Below, in pieces: positions 13,501 through 24,830 of a stretch of 64,000 nucleotides of DNA; the first letter of the stretch is position 1; each line of letters opens with the position of its first letter. This DNA is from Rhyzopertha dominica. Taxonomy: Eukaryota; Arthropoda; Insecta; Coleoptera; Bostrichidae. The notes below the pieces were generated by a model. The model ran no database searches. It was given only the letters and a program-made list of their open reading frames with translations, and had not been told where the DNA came from. Location: assembly GCA_025024175.1 (NCBI GenBank), contig QCXZ01000137.1, forward strand, positions 76,322,680-76,386,679, written 5' to 3'. The position numbers and the translations under genes are program-made.

Positions 13501-15139
13501 ATGTTTAGAATGACACGGAAACAAAATGTCAAAATGCCCCTGCGTGCCTTGAAAGTCGCGACACCTATAAAGGAAATGCACACGACTATAAGCTTATTCG
13601 ACAATATTCAAATTCTTGACCCAGGTGCATAATGTCAATAAACATTCACTTTGCATTTTTAAGCTAGTGGGTATTTTTAGCACGTTATATGAAAACCGCT
13701 TCTATCGCTGAATGTTTTTAGGTTGATTTTGCAACTATCATACAGAAACTTTATGGCTCTCAAACTGACTTATTTTACCAATCCTGATGTGCTTCTCCAG
13801 ACATTGAAGTTTGTTAAGTAAGTATTTCGTAATTTGACTTTTACATTTCAAATACTATCCTAATTTATATCACTACGCAAGGCATTAAGATGTATGGGAT
13901 TGAAATTTTGAGAATACTCTTTTCGGGAACTTGTCAGAAAGGTGTGTAGTATTAAAAACAAGGCAAGAAGATTAAAAAACCATTGCGCTGCATCTCATTT
14001 TTATTCCTTATGCATAGCAAGTTATATTAGCGATATAAAAGGCAACATCTAACAGTTGCATTCCATTTATTTCATTATTATTTCGACTACCATTTTTGCT
14101 ACATCTATTCAATATTTCCCGTGTGAAAATAGAATAGGATCGCAGGTACCACGCTTTGTGAATTTAATAAAATACTCCAACTATTTAATAAAAATATCTC
14201 TTTGAGCCCAGTCTGAGGGACGACATTCTGTAATTACTTCTGATGGAGTTCCAAGCATCATTTCGCAGTTCATAATATTTTTCCTGGGAAGAAAATCAAT
14301 AAAGCTGATGTAGACAGCCGCTGCATTCTTTTAAGTAATAACTGTGACTAATTTACTTCTTCCTGATATGTTTCTGTTTAACTTGAGTAATACCTGTTTC
14401 ATCAGTGATCAACACTACTGAAGTTTATTATATTCCTCTTCATATAGATCGTAAGCTTTTAAAACATTTTTTTGGAGTGAAAGATTTGGTAGTCCTAATT
14501 AAATGAATGTGGTAACTTATTTCTAATAGTAAACTGAAATTCTAACAGTTCAACACCGCGAGTTTTTAGCCCAAAGAAACGATCTTTCGTAGCTAATAGG
14601 TAATGGACCGGCTCATCCTAGCCTTACAAATCTGGAGAAAAACTGGCAACTCTTTAAGTCCTTTTAGGTCTTTGTCAGTTTTTCCGTATCTTACCACGGT
14701 GTTTTTAAGGATTTCGAGTATTCTATTTGCTGGTTTTGTTATATCAATGGAATTTCACTTTTTGTGTCTAAGCCATCTCTGAAAGAAAACCAATGTAAAA
14801 TGTACAAGAATCGGAGTCCCAATCTGAGATACTCTCAAATTAGAACAAGTGCACCTGAAAATGACAACTTTCTTTTAAAAATTACACATGTTTTTGTCGT
14901 TGGGAGATTTGTTACATATATTGATTCTTCATCTTATTCGTGAGCTTATTTTTGGAGTTTTTAGTATTTGCAGGTACTTATTTTAAAGTTAGTGCCTGGT
15001 ACTTCTGGCCTCATTTTGAAGGGGTAAAGACATGAATTTGAAAGTCTTATAGTCTGATTGAGTAAATCCTTTATATAACGAGCAGTGTCGATAAAATAAT
15101 CTATAAAATCAAAATAAGCAAAAATGCTGTACCGGTGAA
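10561..15139. other. no gene seen
   Basis: 4.6 kb of AT-rich DNA. The short frames (for example 11421-11639, 11576-11908, 12371-12574 and 13010-13213) show no motif I recognise. No tRNA, terminal inverted repeat or RT block noticed. Confidence 0.45.
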
Positions 15140-15900
15140 GGAGCTAAGGCTAAATTTAAGAATTTTGTGAATTTTCGTAAAATGCCCGTCTTGGTATCTG
15201 GTATCGAATCAAGCAAATATGCGCCGCTGTCTTCTGCATGATTTTACTGATTTTCAAATTCGTTAATTCGTAGCAACGACGGGCACCAGACATTCCCATT
15301 ATTAGTGCAACCTAAAATATTTCAAAATTCATTATCTACAACGTCTAGAAAGTTATCTTAATCATCAAGTATTCTTTATCGCAAGAATTCTTCCACATGC
15401 GCTTTTTCCAATACTGAAGCTTTCTTCTCTTTGTATCCTCTCGATACCTCTGCAGGTAGGCAGTGAGCTTACTATCTTTTCCAATGTCTGTGTTTCTATA
15501 AACAGCATCGAATACTTCGACCACATGGATGAAATGGCATACTTCTACAAATTTAAGAAATTTTCTCATTTATAGTAGATGAAAAACGGGGTGTGTTTTC
15601 ATTCCATTCGTAAAATTCTGAAAATATTTTTCATAATGTTCCTTGGACTTCGTAGAGTTGCTTATGCCAGGAACACTTTCTTCCATATCTCACCAAGTTC
15701 ACACATCAAAAAAAAATAGCAACAATTCAACACCTCCCGATATTTCTTTAGTTAATTTTTATGATTTTTGGGGTGGCAGCCGCTGTCACAACGAAATGTC
15801 AAATTATGTTTTGATGAAATCAGATAAAATTCCGGCGATATCTGTTATAAATGCCTGTGATATGGATAAAACGTTGCATTGCATTCGTGTTGCAGTCGCA
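15140..15900 (-). pseudogene. Crypton-like tyrosine recombinase remnant (copy B, N-terminal half)
   Basis: Minus strand, starting at ATG 15686: MEESVPGISNSTKSKEHYEKY, the usual N-terminal SAM-like core-binding start of insect Crypton-type recombinases. It continues, after a break, with SKLTAYLQRYREDTKRRKLQ and DKEYLMIKI (15345-15569). Beyond a stop or intron-like gap, ALIMGMSGARRCYELTNL holds the first catalytic Arg, and PDTKTGILRKF follows near 15180. It then fades out, so the C-terminal box with the catalytic Tyr is missing here but present in copy A (3010-3475). The noncoding stretch 15690-15900 also matches copy A, including CAGATAAAATTCCGGC. Copy A has an internal deletion relative to this one. 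Two complementary wrecks of one family. Confidence 0.72.
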
Positions 15901-16730
15901 TTTTATCCACTTAAGTAAATTAAACGCTCGAGCGTGGATCTAAAACACTTATACAATAAATAACTATTAAATCTCAATTTATATATGTTTCAGCGTTTCT
16001 TTTGGTTCAAACTATCACACAAAGATAAATGCAAAGAAATGAACCATGTAAAAATTAGAATAAATTACAGTTTTTGCGTATATAATAATTTGATAAANGA
16101 GGCTGGTAATGTACAGAATATCGACAGCCAGAGATTTAGGTTGAAAACCTTAGAACTGAAAGCCAAGTTTGTGAAAAAAAGAAAGGCAAACAACCAATAT
16201 CGGTTAACCTTGTGCTGCTACTAGACAAATCCGAAGAACAGAAGATCACAGCCGCGGAAGAGCTGACAAATGACCATTAACGTGAATGATGAACTTTCCT
16301 CGTCGCAATGAAAACAGATGACATCCTCCGTATAAGTTTTTGTTTCGAGTTCGCGGCGAGAACGTTATTGTTACAACCGGCACAACTTGCACTCTTCCGT
16401 TGAGAAAAAAAGCGTGCGAAACAAAGCAGCCGCTCTAGCAGTAATACTGAGAGACGCCCTTCAAATGGCCTAGCAGTGAAAGGCAGACAGCGTGGACCAG
16501 TTCACGAGAAAAACGAAATAACTCCGTAATTGACTTGGCAAAATCCGTTTTGTTAGTCCACGCAATGGCATAAGTCGAACGCAAGGACGACTGCCGCGTC
16601 GCCGCAAAAGTTTCAGCAACCATTTGTTGTGTATCGGATTTTTGACACCTATCTAAAGATCCGTTTTCAATCTTATAAGTGTATAGATTAAGAGTACATG
16701 TACTATATCTACTCACTAGTATAATATATA
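15901..16730. other. no gene recognised
   Basis: Contains a 109-residue minus-strand frame (16435-16764) with no recognised motif; it overlaps the end of the neighbouring mariner-like relic, so it is probably chance. Confidence 0.45.
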
Positions 16731-17725
16731 CAATGTGGCCCATCGAAAACGTAGCGCAAGGCATTACAGGATGGGAAAGAACTTTTCGGCAAAATCTTAA
16801 AACACGTCATGTTTGTTTGTCAGGGGAACACATTTTGACGCAAAAAACATGGTAAGCATTCAACCCCCTAAGTAGGGGTGTTATCCCACAAATTTTTTTA
16901 AATGGTAAAGGGGGGGGGAGTCAAGTGATATTCCATTAGAAAGAGCTTGTCATTGTATATGTTGCATAGTTTTTGAAAATCGATCCACTCTTTTAGAAAA
17001 TATGGAGCGTTGAAACTCCAACAATAATGTGTGACGAAAAATGCAAAAATTGTTCATTTTATTTTAAAATTTATTTATTAGTCAAGTAAATGTTCGAATT
17101 GCTGTCTACCAACGTGCATACTGGTAGTACAAGTTATTTTCAAAGCGTTGTCGTACATTCTGGAGCATTTGCGGTGTCATTTCGCGACATACGTTAATAA
17201 TTCTGGTGGTGTTTTGTAAACAAGGCTTTTTATATGTCCCCACAAAAAAAATCTAAAGGACTTAAGTCGGGTCGTACTATCATCCGTCGTCCTGGAAACG
17301 TGTCATTTAAATAGTTGCGCACATTTTAAGAGTAATGCGGAGGAGCTCCGTCTTGTTGGAAAAGCAGTTCCTGTTCATTGTATGTGGGGTCATTCTCAAT
17401 GATATTTGTTAGAGCTGTGAAATTTCTAAGAAGGAAAGAAGGTCCTACAATGGAATTTCCAAAAATATCAGCTCACACATTTAACTTCTGGGGGTGTTGC
17501 GTCTCGTGGAAAATCCTTGGATTGGTGTCAGGCCAGTAACGGCAATTGTGGCGATTCACTAAACCATTTAGGAAGAAGGAACACTCGTCTGGAAAACACA
17601 CATTGAATAGAAAATTACCATTGTTTATCACTCGCTCACTCATAACTTTTCAAGTGACTATCAAAGTCGTCTTCATTTAGTTCTTGCACTAAGCGAATTT
17701 TATAAGGATGGAAACTCTAAAAAAG
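16731..17725 (-). pseudogene. mariner-like transposon relic (NRHNCRYW family)
   Basis: Transposase remnant on the minus strand. In order from 17725: HPYKIRLVQELNEDDFDSHL, then VFPDECSFFLNGLVNRHNC with RYWPDTNPR, the first Asp box (family FSDEATF-NG), then HPQKLNV, and finally RPDLSPLDFF and KALFTKHH near 17250, the third Asp box (family PDLTPLDFFLWG). Stops and frameshifts are numerous. The left end near 16731 reads TATA-CAATGTGGCCCAT, a plausible terminus next to TA. The noncoding part at 16860-16990 has TTTAAATGGTAAAGGGGGG, reminiscent of the terminal repeats of the related element at 52503-54108. The right end is lost at about 17725, where a fragment of another transposase begins. Confidence 0.75.
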
Positions 17726-17890
17726 TATCATGAAGGACCGATTATAGTTTACCTAGATGAAACATGGTTTGATTCACATGGTATTGTAAAAAAGGCTGTT
17801 TAAATACATCTCCTTCGAGCGGCAAAATTATTATCGTTATGCACCTAAGTGGAAGTAATGGATGGGATCGACGCATATTTTTGCGATTCT
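17705..17890 (+). pseudogene. DDE transposase fragment with DETW box
   Basis: A short plus-strand fragment reading PIIVYLDETWFDSHGIVKKA, followed after a frameshift by GKIIIVMHLSGSNGW. These are the first Asp box and following strand of the DNASY-type DDE family seen at 9903-10560. The two fragments cover complementary parts of one transposase type. It abuts the 5' end of the mariner-like relic, so one element probably inserted in the other. Confidence 0.6.
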
Positions 17891-18893
17891 TGCACAAGAA
17901 TCATGACCACAAAATTTTGTAGAAACGGATCTTATTCTTGGCTTAGGTTCAGCTCAGAAAAAATTCTGATGCGAAATTCCACACTTTTCCGAGCTTTTAA
18001 TTGTACCTTCACCAAAAAGCTCGCTGATGTCGCGGCAAGCTTCACCAGCTGTATTGCCTTTTCCATAGTGAATCGACCTATTATGTTTTTAACTGCCGCA
18101 GAAGTGATAGCGTTTTCTGTATTCGGCAAAGATACATGCGAAAAACGATTTTGTACCATAGTTGTCCTCAACAGGTTTTTATTCGCCGGCGTTGCAAAAA
18201 AAAAGTGTTTTTGCAACTGGCGGAGCTCTGGTTCCTTTTAATTCTACCCTCCACTAGTCCCGGGCGCATATTCGAGTGTTACAGACGCCTCCGCATTTCG
18301 GCTTTTTCAGAATGCCAAGCGCAAAAGTTACAGGAGTCTAAATCCGAATCGTCTGTAACATTTGCATTTTGCGTTCCATCTTCTACTTTGGTTGTAGTGT
18401 AAACAACACATCAGTTTGTGCCACATAGTTCAGCAGGCAAATAATACCTAAGTGTATGAAAAAAAAGAAAATGTGTAGCAGAAAAGTGCCAGAACCCTAC
18501 AAATAAGAAGAGCTCGAGAGAGGCAAAATTGGTATAAAATTGAAAATTCCCAACTAAAAGTGACGTTGAGACATTGTGGAAAACAAAAGTACGGAGAAAC
18601 AATCAAATGCTTTCAAACCGCAAAGCAAATAATAAAACAAAGTAAAAAATTGTTACAAATGGTAAATATTATGCGCAGATCTCTATGTACACCTATCATG
18701 CTTTAACATTTCGTCAAGCTTGAGAAATAATGCTCTTTGATGCAACTGGAAATGCAAACCACAAATTTTATTTATTCTTGACAACTTTAGTCGCCGATGG
18801 TATTGTTATTGGATGCATTCTAAGGAGAAGTCAAAAGGAAAAAATATGTGATATAGCTATGGTTTGGTATAATTTGTGGAACACTTTTGTAAA

Positions 18894-19064
18894 GTGTTAG
18901 GGCTTTATTTTTGTTGGTTTTGGTTCCTAGATTAATTAATGAATCAAAATAACTATTTTGAAACCTTTTGACCTATTTTCTGGTCTTTTTTAATCTTTAT
19001 TATATTCAAATTTGAATTAATTAATCTAGGAACCAGAACCAACAAAAACAAATAGCCCTAGCAC
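18894..19064. mobile_element. 171-bp MITE / foldback element
   Basis: Long imperfect terminal inverted repeats of about 48 bp: 18894-18942 (GTGTTAGGGCTTTATTTTTG then TTGGTTTTGGTTCCTAGATT) pairs with 19014-19064. The interior is about 70 AT-rich bases with no coding capacity. It is nested in the 18266-20497 block. No clear target duplication was found. Confidence 0.8.
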
Positions 19065-19439
19065 ATTTGATACAGCTGTCGACACATTTCTGAACATACT
19101 TCCAATTAAAATAAAACCAAAAATAACTAATGATGACTTTACTGAGCGCAAAGTTCTTCAAAATATTGGCCAAATTCGAAACTGCTTTTATGCATATTTC
19201 ATGCTCTAAAGACTTGCTGGCGGTGTCTAACAGCAAACAAAAACTGCGTTTCCAAAGAAAAATTGTCTATGTCAAGAATAGCCATCAACTACTGGAGTGT
19301 GTCAAAAATGAAATAAATTCTCACTCCGATCACATTAGGTTTAAAAAGTAAGTATCTAACATGATATAACGAATCGAAATATGGTGCTTAGTAAACAGAG
19401 AAAAACTTCTAACGAGAAGCACAGACACTAACAAGTTTA

Positions 19440-20240
19440 GTGAAGTAACGATCCGCCTTCTTAAGGATATTCCCTTGGAACGTACAAAAGTGTTTAACCT
19501 ACCTCAATTATCTGACTTTATAAAAACCAGTTTTGAACTGTACTATAACAACGAATTTTAGATTTGTTACTTAAAAGAGAAACGAAAACTATTTTACATC
19601 GATCATTTAAAAAAAATCGTTTAGCGCCAATACTTGAGTTGTAGAAAACATACAGTACCTGGTTCAAAGCGAAAGCAAATAAAGATCTATTTTATTGTGT
19701 AGACGTGATAACATGTAAATGCACATGCCCGGTAGGATACAACGGTAAAGATTATTAAGATATATGCTCTTTGTCCAGTATTAATACCCTTTTCGAATCA
19801 TCTAAAAATCTGTATGAAGTGGAAAAACACATCTTTATTTTTGTCATTTTTTTACATCAAAATAGTACGGAAGAATTTTCAAACTCGAAAAAACTACACT
19901 TAGGGCAATGCGGTTGGTCAAATGAATATGCCGCCATAAGAAGAATTAGGGAAAGTTAAAGCAGCTTGCAAAAATCAGTCAGGAAATGATAAGGTGTATA
20001 ATGGAAGGTTCAATTCAATTTTATTGAAAAAGAAGTACGCATCTAACTATAACATTCTTCTAATTCGATTACACATTGCATTTAAATATAAAAATATATC
20101 GTCAAAATTTAGGTCCAAAAATAAGGTAGTAAAGCAGAAGAAGGAAAAATGCATTGGTTGTTAACCTACATCCACAGCAATAGGGCAGAAACGCTAAATT
20201 GGACGTGAAGCGAGACATGATAAGAAATCAGTTTCCAAAG
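19440..20240 (+). pseudogene. SWIM-type zinc-knuckle protein remnant
   Basis: Three pieces in different frames, in the order expected for one family of transposon-related insect proteins. First RLLKDIPLERTKVFNLPQLS with DFIKTSFELYY (19440-19560). Then WFKAKANKDLFYCVDV with ITCKCTCPVGYNGKDY (19660-19757), the C-x-C-P-x-G-x-x-G core of a SWIM domain; the usual closing C-x-H is replaced by sequence ending in a stop. Last, near 20155-20215, a weakly similar basic tail. SWIM domains bind nucleic acid or protein partners. Stops and frameshifts show it is dead. The assignment rests on motif memory and should be treated as tentative. Confidence 0.5.
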
Positions 20241-20497
20241 CTCCCCATTCGCTGATGAGATGTGTCGACAAAAATATCAGTTTAGAATCTAATCTAAGTC
20301 CAAGAAATAATGTACATACTAAAACCTTAAGTGTTCAACTTGTTCTTGTTTCCTTCTTCATTTTCTACACAATATATTGTATATTGCGATATGATTCCAA
20401 TGTTACAGACGAGTCGATAAAAAGCGTCTCCAACTTTTTAGTGTGCAAGTTTCGAATATTACCGAAATGCGGAGGCGTCTGTAACATTCGCATATGC

Positions 20498-21929
20498 CTC
20501 ACAGGCAGTAAGAAAAACAGCCAAAGGATCTAATGAGGAGGTATGTATGTCTGCCATATTCTGTATAAAAAGCGGGTCTCTAATCTGGCGACTTACAGAG
20601 AAGCAGTCTGTAAAAGCCAAAAGTATGTATTATATCTTGAATGTCCGACTCAAAGAACAATTTTTGGCCACTATAAAAATCATTTATTCAGTTGACATTG
20701 TCCAACTATTTACTGAACTGTAGAAACACGAAATTCTTTCTTCTTTCCCTGCACAGTATATTAATTTGGATTTGGACTGCTATCCCTAGCGACCGTCTAC
20801 CCAGCCAGTGGGCAGTTGATGGACTGTTTGCGGAACCTCCGCAGCGACCGACGATCGCCGCTAGGATTTGAAAGTGAAATGAGGAAGACCGAAGAGTTCA
20901 GTTTCTGTTAGTTCAAGAGTTAACGTCCTAGCGAACTAAATATAGGCACACGTTTCTTGCCGCGGACTGTGCAACTTTTTCAACAATGACACGCGCTTTG
21001 GGGGGAGCTTTTTGCCTTGCGTCATGGACAGTAGCAATCGAAATCCTTTGTGCACGAATCTGCATGCCTTCCGTCCTTGACTGGTGAACGTTTTTGTTAA
21101 TTCCAATTCACGACCTGTTACATTCCATACGAGATGTGACAAAACTGTTTTTTTGGGTTATGTAACGTTTACTGCAACGCACGGCTTTCGTTTAATCAAT
21201 CTAATCTGTTAATAGCGATAATTGTTGTTCTTTGCACCTTTCGTCCTCGGCCAGGTGGACGAAATTCGCTTCTTTTTTCGAGTCTGAATTTCGAAATATC
21301 GACATAAAGGAGTCAGGTTGATTTTGTCAAGAGAAGGTGTAGGCTGCACTCATTAGACTAATTGGACATAACAGTTCTTTCTTAGCGACGAAAGCTGTTT
21401 CACTTTTTTTTTATTACTCCTTGAACATATGCAGTATGGTTCAGAAAGCACGAATCGTTCTGTCAGAAGCTTAATAAGTTAAAATTGACCAAAAATGGTT
21501 AAAATGAAAGTTATCTAGAATTAACACCGGAATATCAACGTGCAATTTTGGATTTGTCGTAAAGTTAATATTAGTCTATTAATATTATATTAGGCTTCAA
21601 TCGCATCATTGGCAAACTACTTGAGAGTTTTTGATAATTTTGAGGCTTACGGGCGTGACGCGCCGTTCTCAATTTAAAAAAAAAATTAGCTAGAATTATA
21701 CGGTTTTTGCAAGTCATCTCCGGATCTAATAGGCAATTATTTACAGATATTACAATTCTCTGAACTGATGAATTCCAATTTTTGCTTAGTCAAACAAGAA
21801 CAGCTGATTTTTAAAAATAAATATGCAGTCAAAATTTTGATTAACTGTAATTTTATGATTAATGTAAGACAACGACTGGGGAGAGTAAAACAACTATCTT
21901 CTAAATAAAAACGGATAATTGCCCCTTAG
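20498..21929. other. no gene seen
   Basis: AT-rich with a slightly GC-richer patch at 20760-21290. No domain recognised in the short frames. Confidence 0.45.
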
Positions 21930-24830
21930 AGAAACATACAGAAATCCACTATATTTATTCATATGAAAATATGTACATGAAAATGAAACAATATAAAGTA
22001 ATAGTAGTAGTATGGAGTATATAAGCTTCATAGGGGCTTTAAAGTTTCTAACCAATCTAGTACATCTGTGGTGGCTTGATGAATAATTCAGAAACCATCA
22101 AGAAACTGCGTTAACGGACATTCATTTCATTTGTTTAACATGAAATTTGAACGTCCATGCCCAATTCTCAAACGATTTATTATGCGGTAAATCAGATCCT
22201 GGCACTTGTACTCTTAGGTCAGTAAATAAATTGTGTTTAAAAAGTGAACCTTTCATTGCCCAGGATATCCTTCAAATATTCGTAGAAAAAGATTCGCGAA
22301 GAATATCCTCTTTCCAAATTGACTTTTGGGAACACAGATTTGTGAAATTGCATATAAATTAGGCTAATCATGGTATTTAAGGAGCGCATATTAACTTCTC
22401 ATAATTAGAGGAATGATATTTGTTAAAACAGGCAGCCAAGTTAAATGTGTAGATTTAACAGTGCCAAGAAATGATCCTAATTGTAAAGTTGTGAGTCTAC
22501 TTTGGATCAAACCGGACAACAGCATTCCGTCGCTGAATAAACTAAGCTCAATGCAGAAATTCGCAGTGTTTTTGCGTTAACGTAAAAACAGCAGCAACAG
22601 ACCATCTGCAATGGTCATCACATATTAGAAAATTGAATAGTAAGTTGTCGTCTGCCGTGTATGTGCTATACGTTTTACGAGATTTGGTTGACATGAGAAC
22701 TTTGACCACAGTTTACTTTGCATATTTTCAGAGCCTCTTGCAATATGGCATTGAATTTTGGGGTAACAGTGGAGATATATTCTACAATATTTAAAACGCA
22801 AAAAAAAGCTTTGCGGGCTATGTTCCGATTGAAGCAAACAGATACTTGCAGGCAAGCCTATAAAAGTCTCAATATCTTCACTGTTACTGACATGTATATT
22901 TACAGAGTGAGTCAGATTGTCTTTTCAATGAAATCAGTTTTACCCAGAGATTTTCATGATTACGCCACCAGGTACAAAACGGAATTTCGGCTGCCTAAAT
23001 TTAACAGGTCGTCATCACAAAATTATTATCTATATATGGGAATTAAAATATTCAATAATCTGCCAGACACCATTAAAACCAATGTACCAACTAAGTTAAT
23101 ATTTAAAAGAAACTTAAAACGTTGGTTGTCTGGAAAAACATTTTATGACTTAAACGAATTTTTTGAATTAACTAAGTAGTTATAAAAAATATTTTTTTCT
23201 CTTCTCATTTTTACCACCTTTACTCTCGTTCTTGTTTCTTACGATTGCTTCTACTGATTCTTATTTGCTGCGTCAGTATGCACACGTTTGTTCTACTGTT
23301 TCAGTATTCCGCTTTATTTTTTGTTTTTTGTACTCTGTGCTGTGATTCCGCTGTGTGCGCGCGCGTGCCGGTGCGGCTTTGGGCTGTTAGGATTGCACTT
23401 TAATTTTGATTTGAATTAATCCCATACGCCCACACTGGGCAACGACCACAGTCATTGTTATTAAGTACTACATTACTGTACGGTACATATGACTGTAAGG
23501 TATTTTGTGGGTATAATAATAAATAAATAAATAAATAAACAGCGCTAGCACCTTAAGTCGATCCAGCTAATTTAAGCAATATGTTGGTTTTTGCCTTTAG
23601 TTTCTGTGTTACTTTTTCAATGTGTCTCTTAAAAGTTACAGACGTGTCAATAGTAACACCAAGGTATTTTTGATAGAAATTGTGTTCGAGTTTTATGTCA
23701 CTGAGGGCCACTTTTAATTTCGAAATTATGACTATTGCCCAAATGAAAGTAACAGATTTCGGTTTTTAAAAAATTTAAACGCAGCCGCCGTTTCTCAAAA
23801 TAGTTGTTCATAGTTGACAGTTCTTCAGTTAATTTCGCTTTTAAAACCTTAAATGGTTCAATTGTCAACACATGCGAGAGCCAAATCGTCGGCACAGATA
23901 AATTTTCTGTTTGTCAGTGGCATCGCTTGTGTTTGAATTGAAAAGTAATGGAGTTAATATTGAGCCTCATTTATTGAAATGGAGGTACCATTTGCTGCTC
24001 TGTTCACCCATGAATACTCTAAATCTTCGATTAGAAAGCATGTTTTCAATGAGGCTTACTAAACGACCTCATGGAACTGTCTATTGTTTACATAATTTAT
24101 GAATTGGTCCGTTCCTCCAAACTGCATCATAGGCTGCAATAAGGTCAGCAAAAGCAACACAAGTTTTTAATCGGCGCTGGAATCCTGCTTCAATGTGTAT
24201 TGTTAGAGCAAAAATTTGAACACACCAACAGCTCCTACCTTTACGAAAGCCAGCTTATTCAATAGGAAAAATATCTTCCATGAATGGTGACATTCGATTA
24301 TAAATCAATCTTTCCAAAAGTTTGAAGCTTGAATTCAATAAAGAAATGGGACAAAAACTCGAAGCTTTATTCACAGGTTTTCCCGGCTTCAAAACAGTGA
24401 TGACTATTGCCTTTTGAAATTCGGATGGAATCTGACTGGAAATAAGGATGTCATTGAAAAATGATTACAACCAGTTCAATGCCAAAATGAACATTTTAGG
24501 AACATGCTTCCATTCTGAACAACCAGTGCATTTACCAGTGGCACGTGCAGTGTTCGCAATACACAGGCTTGAATCAGTTCTAAATCAGGACTTGATCGTC
24601 TCGTATTTAGATGGACTATGGATAAAAGCAGCAGCCATTGTGCGTTGTTGATTTTACGTCTTCTTTTTTCCTCAAATCAATCACCTCCAGTTTTATCAAA
24701 TCTGTCCTTCAAACGGCCGAATGCCGCTGCGTTTGGATGCCAGTGTTCAGGAAATCTTTGGACTTACAGCCTGGAAGCAAGCAGGTGATTCTTTTCTGCT
24801 TTTCCCAGGGAATAAACCATATCGATTAGC
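21930..24830 (-). pseudogene. jockey-like non-LTR retrotransposon, interrupted
   Basis: Minus-strand RT element. From 24830 downwards: a linker region, then FNDILISSQIPSEF and QKAIVITVLKPGKP (24350-24470), the conserved start of the RT domain. Next come FKLLERLIYNRM (24280-24330), AGFRKGRS and FADLIAAYDAVWR (24110-24260), NNYFEKRRLRLNFLKTE (23760-23820) and KYLGVTIDTSVTFKRHI (about 23600-23680). The frame then stops at the A-rich tail of another element (23541) and resumes beyond it: FSDGMLLSGLIQSR and TVKSTHLTWLPVL (22400-22560), then FTDLRVQVPGSDLP (about 22180-22240) and DWLETLKAPMKLIYSI (22010-22070). The order is that of AYDTVWR-type jockey-clade elements. The catalytic YADD box is lost and frameshifts are common. 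Confidence 0.8.
22590..23540 (+). mobile_element. 5'-truncated non-LTR retrotransposon, nested insertion
   Basis: C-terminal third of an RT polyprotein plus 3' end. Frame one carries TDHLQWSSHIRKLNSKL and VYFAYFQSLLQYGIEFWG (22597-22780). A frameshift near 22785 leads into TQKKALRAMFRLK with DTCRQAYKSLNI, FHDYATRYKTEFRLP and FKRNLKRWLSGKTFYDLNEF, ending at 23179. This is the region after the RT core in jockey/CR1-type elements. A 3' untranslated stretch ends in (AATA)n at 23517-23540. It lies within the minus-strand jockey-like element, whose homology resumes on both sides, so this copy inserted later. Confidence 0.82.

Larger units (their letters stand above)
18266..20497 (+). mobile_element. 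2.2-kb inverted-repeat block, candidate DNA transposon
   Basis: Two outward-facing inverted ends bound this block. Left, 18266-18302: GCATAT-CGA-TGTTACAGACG then CCTCCGCATTTCGG. The complement of 20460-20497 reads the same with about two mismatches. Each end also holds an inward inverted copy of the 11-mer TGTTACAGACG (18277-18287 against 18350-18360; 20401-20411 against 20476-20486), giving 84- and 86-bp subterminal palindromic modules. I find no clean target-site duplication. Inside lies a plus-strand SWIM-type remnant and a nested MITE. SWIM zinc knuckles occur in MULE-type transposases, so a MULE-like or related DNA transposon is a reasonable guess. The transposase core itself is not recognised. 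Confidence 0.55.

Noticed and set aside
17932..18241. Overlapping 94- and 130-residue frames on opposite strands
   Set aside because: No motif on either strand; mutual shadows in a short low-stop region between two transposon relics.
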